Origin: Candidatus Onthenecus intestinigallinarum
Lineage (GTDB): Bacteria > Bacillota > Clostridia > Christensenellales > Aristaeellaceae
Direction: 5' to 3'
Length of the DNA stretch: 64,000 nucleotides
Assembly: GCA_018713325.1 (NCBI GenBank)
Contig: DVFJ01000028.1
Coordinates: forward strand, 1-64,000
Below, piece by piece: positions 60,262 through 64,000 of this stretch; the first letter of the stretch is position 1; every line of letters begins with the position of its first letter. The position numbers and the translations under genes are program-made. The notes under the pieces were generated by a model. That model ran no database searches, had not been told where the DNA came from, and saw nothing but the letters and a program-made list of their open reading frames with translations.

Positions 60262-61173
60262 ATGGATGAACGATACGCTCCCCCGCGCCGCGCGCCCGGA
60301 CATCCGGGCCTGACGGCGCTCGCGGTGCTGCTCACGCTTGCGTTGATCGGCTTCCTGCTGGCGCGCAGCACGGTCTTCGTGCTGCGCAGCGTGCAGGTGG
60401 AAGGCGACGTCACGCGCTATACGCCCCAGCAGATTGCGGATATCGCGGGGGTGAGCATGTACCAGTCCATCTTTTCCATCAACGAGGGGCAGCTGCGCCA
60501 GGCCGTGGAGAGCAACCGCTACCTGCGCTTTGAGGGCATGCAGATCGTCTATCCGGACGGCCTGATCCTGCGCGTGAGCGAGCGCCAGCCCAGCGCAACG
60601 GTGACGTATCTGGGCGTCATGTTCGTGCTCGACGACGAGGGACGCGTGCTCGATCAATATAGCGCGGACAGCGAAACGCTGGATGTGCCCGTCGTCACGG
60701 GGCTGAAGATCAAGCGCCTGGCCATCGGCGAGGAGCTTCAGACCGAGATGCAGTGGCAGACCCAGGCCGTGCAGAAGGTGCTCGCCGTGCTCGCGCGCAG
60801 CGAGTTGACCGGGCGCGCCGTTGAATTGAATGCGGAGAATTCGGACAACCTCTACCTGATGACCACCGACGGACTCAAGATCGAGCTGGGCGACGTGGAG
60901 AACATGGAGACGAAGATCTCCATCGCTCAGGAGGTGCTGCGCCAGATCGACAGCCCCGCGTTCCTGGCCGAGGTGGAGCAGCGCGAGGCCCAGGCCAAGC
61001 AGGAGGCCGCCCAGCAGCGCGCCCGCGCCGTCGCAAACGGCACCATGACCCAGGAGGAGGCCGACGAGGAGGCGCGCCTGGCCGAACAGGAGGATGGGCT
61101 CCAATTCGATCTGATGGGCGCCAAACTCGACGTCTCTTCGGCGCAGGTGGCCGATTTTGTGCCGGCGCAGTGA
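60262..61173 (+). CDS. ftsQ: FtsQ/DivIB-type division protein
   Basis: This 303-residue bitopic protein has one N-terminal helix (LTALAVLLTLALIGFLLARS) followed at once by a POTRA domain (VFVLRSVQVEGDVTRYTPQQ, then YLRFEGMQIVYPDGLILRVS). The beta domain (YLGVMFVLDDEGRVLDQY) and an unusual C-terminal segment come next. That segment is a Glu/Gln/Ala-rich coiled-coil-like stretch (about residues 235-275). It acts as a scaffold with FtsL and FtsB at the septum. ATG 60262 is preferred over the in-frame GTG 60253 because GCAGGTGG overlaps the latter. Confidence 0.88.
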   Translation: MDERYAPPRRAPGHPGLTALAVLLTLALIGFLLARSTVFVLRSVQVEGDVTRYTPQQIADIAGVSMYQSIFSINEGQLRQAVESNRYLRFEGMQIVYPDGLILRVSERQPSATVTYLGVMFVLDDEGRVLDQYSADSETLDVPVVTGLKIKRLAIGEELQTEMQWQTQAVQKVLAVLARSELTGRAVELNAENSDNLYLMTTDGLKIELGDVENMETKISIAQEVLRQIDSPAFLAEVEQREAQAKQEAAQQRARAVANGTMTQEEADEEARLAEQEDGLQFDLMGAKLDVSSAQVADFVPAQ

Positions 61174-61256
61174 GAAAAATGCAAAAAACAGACCGTCGGT
61201 TCGTGCAAATATCAGATTTTCCCCCGCAAAACCGCGGTCTGCTCGAGAAAAATAAA

Positions 61257-61277
61257 CGAAAACAGACTGTTTTTCGC
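61257..61277. promoter_or_regulatory. Perfect 21-base palindrome upstream of ftsA
   Basis: Arms CGAAAAACAG and CTGTTTTTCG are separated by one A. It ends ten bases before the ftsA -35. A half-site AAAAACAGAC recurs at 61184-61193. It is a possible operator; as an RNA hairpin it is AU-rich and weak. The rest of the 217-base gap between ftsQ and ftsA holds distant pairing segments CAGACCG/CGGTCTG and no gene. Confidence 0.55.
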
Positions 61278-61286
61278 AATGGTTCT

Positions 61287-61315
61287 TGCATATGGCGCGT
61301 AAAAAGGTTAAAATA
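61287..61315 (+). promoter_or_regulatory. Promoter of ftsA-ftsZ
   Basis: TTGCAT (61287-61292), a 17-base spacer and TAAAAT (61310-61315), about 75 bases before ftsA. Confidence 0.6.
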
Positions 61316-61390
61316 TAGTATCCGGCTTTATGTACGTCAGAGGTTACCATTTGGCGCGCGCGCAGCGCGCAGCGGGGAGTAGAAACGAAG

Positions 61391-62566
61391 ATGAAAAAGA
61401 CAGCGGCTGTGGTCGACTTCGGAACGTCGAAAATCGTGACCCTGGTGGCGGAAAGCGGCAGTTATCACCGCTGCGACATCATCGGCGCGGGGACGGTTCC
61501 TTACGACGGCTTCATGGACGGCGAGTGGAACGCGCCTACGCTGGTCAGCCAGGCGATCCAGGATTCCATCGCGGAGGCCGAAGCACAGTCCCACCGGCGC
61601 ATCCGGGAAGTGTACGTCGGCGTGCCGGGCGAGTTCTCCAGGGTGTACGTCATCGAGACGCAGGTGCAGCTGCAGGGCGCAGACCCGCGCGTGACGCCCG
61701 CCGACGTGGAGCGCGTGTTCATCCAGGCGACGGAGGAGGTGCAGCCCCTGCGCGGCGCCATCATCCACCGCTCGCCCGCCTGGTTCATGGTCGACGAGGG
61801 CAAAAAGACGATGGAACCGGTCGACATGAAGGGCAGCACGCTGCGGGCGATGGTCTCCTTCATCGTCGCCGACCAGTTCTTCCTCAACGACGTGTCCAAC
61901 CGCATGGCGCAGCTGGGCCTGACGGTCAAGGGCTTCTACTCCACGCCCATGGGCGAGGCGCTGCTGTTCCTGACGCCGGAGGATCGCGACCGCACCGCCG
62001 TGCTGGTGGACGTGGGTTACCTGTCCACCGAGGTGATGACCGTCGAGGGCGACGCGCTCATCTTCCACAAGGTGCTGCCGGTCGGCGGCGCGCACATCAC
62101 GCTGGACCTGGCCACGGGCCTGGAGGCCCCCATGGCCCAGTGCGAGCAGATCAAGCGCGGATATGTGTTCAACACCAGCGGCGAGGACAAGCAGGAGGCG
62201 GCCGAGGGAGGCGAGGCGTTCACTCATGAGCAGGTGGCGCGCGTGCTCGAGCCGCGCGTGGACGAGATCGCCGAGATGATCCAGGACTGCATCGACCACA
62301 GCGGCGTGCGCCTGGGCAGCTGGTCCAACATCTACCTCACGGGCGGCGGCATCGCCCCGATGAACGGCGGGCGCGTCTACCTGTCCAATCAGCTGGGACG
62401 GGCCGTGCGCCAGCCCGCGGCCAAGACCGCCAAGCTCAACAGCCCCATCTATTCCAGCGCCCTGGGCCTGGTGGACCTGGTCTTTGAGACGCTTGAATCC
62501 AGCGAAGAAGAGAATTCCCTGCTCGGCAAGGCCTCTTCTTTCTTCCAAAAACTGCTGGGCAAATAA
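61391..62566 (+). CDS. ftsA: FtsA-like actin-family division protein
   Basis: This 391-residue ASKHA-fold protein has phosphate loop AAVVDFGTSKIVTLVAESGS, a 1C-like subdomain with VYVGVPGEFSRVYV and the second phosphate motif TAVLVDVGYLSTEVMTVEGD. An adenosine motif NIYLTGGGIAPMNG is followed by the C-terminal amphipathic tail ASSFFQKLLGK that would tether it to the membrane. It links FtsZ to the membrane and divisome. It is divergent from Bacillus FtsA, but the gene order with ftsZ supports the call. It has its own promoter. Confidence 0.9.
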   Translation: MKKTAAVVDFGTSKIVTLVAESGSYHRCDIIGAGTVPYDGFMDGEWNAPTLVSQAIQDSIAEAEAQSHRRIREVYVGVPGEFSRVYVIETQVQLQGADPRVTPADVERVFIQATEEVQPLRGAIIHRSPAWFMVDEGKKTMEPVDMKGSTLRAMVSFIVADQFFLNDVSNRMAQLGLTVKGFYSTPMGEALLFLTPEDRDRTAVLVDVGYLSTEVMTVEGDALIFHKVLPVGGAHITLDLATGLEAPMAQCEQIKRGYVFNTSGEDKQEAAEGGEAFTHEQVARVLEPRVDEIAEMIQDCIDHSGVRLGSWSNIYLTGGGIAPMNGGRVYLSNQLGRAVRQPAAKTAKLNSPIYSSALGLVDLVFETLESSEEENSLLGKASSFFQKLLGK

Positions 62567-62597
62567 AGCTTTTTTGACAACAAAAGGGGGATGACTT

Positions 62598-63947
62598 GTG
62601 CTCGAGTTTGAAGTCGAACAGAATTCCTACGCGTCCATCAAGGTCGTCGGCTGCGGCGGCGGCGGCAACAACGCGGTCAACCGCATGGTGGACTCGGGGC
62701 TGCGCGGCGTCGAGTTTGTTTCCATCAATACGGACAAGCAGGCGCTGAACCTGTCGCAGGCGCAGCATAAGATCCAGATCGGCGAAAAGCTGACCAAGGG
62801 CCTGGGCGCCGGCGCCGTGCCCGACATCGGCCGCCGCGCGGCCGAGGAGAGCCGCGAGGAGATCGCGCAGGCGCTCAAGGGCTCCGACCTGGTGTTCGTC
62901 ACGGCCGGCATGGGCGGCGGAACCGGCACGGGCGCCGCGCCCATCGTAGCCGAGGTCGCGCGCGAGCTGGGCTGCCTGACCATCGCGGTGGTGACCAAGC
63001 CCTTCCTGTTCGAGGGCAAGCAGCGCATGAAGAACGCCGAGGCCGGCATCAACGAGCTCAAGCAGCGCGTGGATACGCTGGTGGTCATCCCCAACGACCG
63101 GCTGCTGCAGGTCGTGAGCAAGGGCACGACCATGCTCGAGGCCTTCCGCATCGCCGACGACGTGCTGCGCCAGGGCATCCAGGGCATCTCCGATCTGATC
63201 GCCGTGCCCGCGCTCATCAACCTGGACTTTGCGGACGTCAAGACGGTCATGGAGTCGGGCGGCATGGCGCACATGGGCATCGGCGTGGGCCAGGGCGAAA
63301 ACCGCATGGTCGAGGCCGCCAAGAACGCCATCCAGTCCCCGATGCTGGAAACCTCCATCGACGGCGCGCGCGCCGTGCTGATGAACATCACCGGCGGCCC
63401 GGACATGAGCATCATCGACATCAACGAGGCGGCGCAGCTGGTCATGCAGGCGGCCGACAGCGAGGCGAACATCATCTTCGGCGCCGGGATCGACGAGTCG
63501 CTCGAGGACGAGGTGCGCATCACCGTCATCGCCACCGGCTTTGAAAAGACGCCGTTCCCGCCGCGCGAGCCCGTCAAGCGCCAGCGCCAGGCCTACGCGC
63601 CCTCGCAGGCGCCGTACGTGCCCGTGACGCAGACGAGCTACGGCGCGCCCGAAGAGCCGCGCGCGTATTCGCGCTACGACTCGAGCTACACCCCTGCGGA
63701 GGGCATGTACGCGCAGCGCGCCGAGGGCGGCTACGGGCCGCAGGACGGCGAGCCGGAGATCCCATCGTTCGTCAACAGCGGCATGAACCGTGGGCCTGCG
63801 CCACAGCGCGTGTCGCCCTTCCAGGGCATGCCGCCGCAGCAGAACCCCGTGCGCGAGCAGCCGCCGGAAGAGGCGCAGCAGGAGACCTCGAGCCGTTCGT
63901 ATCTGTCGGACGTGCCCGCGTACCTGCGCCGCCAGCCCAAGAAGTGA
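62598..63947 (+). CDS. ftsZ: Cell division GTPase FtsZ
   Basis: This 449-residue tubulin homologue forms the Z ring. The GTP-binding region includes [20 protein letters not shown], the tubulin signature [20 protein letters not shown] and the T7 synergy loop [12 protein letters not shown] long, Tyr/Pro/Gln-rich variable linker (about residues 325-430) leads to the C-terminal conserved peptide DVPAYLRRQ that binds FtsA and SepF-type partners. Start GTG 62598 follows AAAGGGGGATG. Confidence 0.98.
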   Translation: MLEFEVEQNSYASIKVVGCGGGGNNAVNRMVDSGLRGVEFVSINTDKQALNLSQAQHKIQIGEKLTKGLGAGAVPDIGRRAAEESREEIAQALKGSDLVFVTAGMGGGTGTGAAPIVAEVARELGCLTIAVVTKPFLFEGKQRMKNAEAGINELKQRVDTLVVIPNDRLLQVVSKGTTMLEAFRIADDVLRQGIQGISDLIAVPALINLDFADVKTVMESGGMAHMGIGVGQGENRMVEAAKNAIQSPMLETSIDGARAVLMNITGGPDMSIIDINEAAQLVMQAADSEANIIFGAGIDESLEDEVRITVIATGFEKTPFPPREPVKRQRQAYAPSQAPYVPVTQTSYGAPEEPRAYSRYDSSYTPAEGMYAQRAEGGYGPQDGEPEIPSFVNSGMNRGPAPQRVSPFQGMPPQQNPVREQPPEEAQQETSSRSYLSDVPAYLRRQPKK

Positions 63948-63962
63948 GATGTTGCCCCAACC

Positions 63963-63994
63963 ATCCGCCCGATCGTTGACCGGGCGGATTTTCC
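63963..63994 (+). terminator. Intrinsic terminator after ftsZ
   Basis: Arms ATCCGCCCG/CGGGCGGAT are followed by TTTCC, closing the division cluster. Confidence 0.8.
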
Positions 63995-64000
63995 ATGCTA

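Noticed and set aside
61184-61277. The ftsA-upstream palindrome as a LexA (SOS) box
   Set aside because: It does not match the Bacillus-type CGAACATATGTTCG consensus.

Overview
The window is a 64 kb, GC-rich (roughly two-thirds G+C by eye), densely coding chromosomal segment of a bacterium of the phylum Bacillota, most likely an anaerobic member of class Clostridia. The evidence is a CIRCE-controlled hrcA-grpE-dnaK-dnaJ operon followed by prmA, rsmE and mtaB, the darA/holB/ricT cluster, a mraZ-to-ftsZ division and cell-wall cluster, a MurE with the meso-diaminopimelate motif DNPR, biotin-dependent sodium-pump decarboxylase genes, an ECF transporter S component, type III pantothenate kinase and a small 2[4Fe-4S] ferredoxin. 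A GC-rich gut lineage such as Christensenellales would fit, but this cannot be shown from the window alone. Apart from the first ~300 bases and the leader of mraZ, composition is uniform. No insertion sequence, prophage structure or CRISPR array was found.

Layout. 1-3.4 kb: an AT-rich gene tail cut by the window edge, a cytidylate-kinase-like gene, a GNAT acetyltransferase, an Mrp-type ATPase and a YtqB-like methyltransferase. 3.4-8.8 kb: a five-gene biotin-dependent carboxyltransferase/decarboxylase operon. It carries both an acyl-CoA (12S/MmdA-type) and a keto-acid (5S/OadA-type) carboxyltransferase on one biotin carrier and one membrane pump. 8.8-11.7 kb: an ECF S component, coaX and homoserine dehydrogenase. 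11.7-13 kb: a LexA/CI-like XRE-S24 repressor divergent from a small membrane protein gene, with twin operators between them. 13-18.1 kb: a Gld-type ABC export cluster. 18.1-20.8 kb: a LysR regulator, a secreted protein and a YhhN protein. 20.9-38.8 kb: a mostly co-directional housekeeping run (lepA, hemW, the heat-shock operon, prmA, rsmE, mtaB, hinT, rpsU, rho, rpmE), ending with a minus-strand transglycosylase and a membrane glycosyltransferase-like protein. 38.9-39.5 kb: tRNA-Arg(CCG), a probably broken small gene, and a separate minus-strand 5S rRNA/tRNA-Asn unit. 39.5-50.2 kb: a nucleotidyltransferase, an M24 peptidase, darA-holB-ricT, a ferredoxin, a LacI regulator, CapA and ComEA-like proteins, a CAP-domain protein, a zinc-ribbon protein and a phosphoesterase. 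50.2-64 kb: the division cluster mraZ-ftsL-pbp-murE-mraY-murD-ftsW-murA-ftsQ-ftsA-ftsZ.

How the genes work together. The decarboxylase operon would link CoA-ester and keto-acid carboxyl transfer to a sodium gradient. The heat-shock operon is autoregulated through HrcA and CIRCE. The last 13 kb builds the septum and lipid-linked peptidoglycan precursors, but rsmH, murF and murG are missing from their usual places. The points most worth a second look are the hybrid decarboxylase/transcarboxylase operon, the S24 repressor with its two operators and small membrane-protein partner, a single-base frameshift in rsmE, terminator-like and palindromic elements inside the division cluster, and tandem MraZ-box-like repeats in the mraZ promoter.
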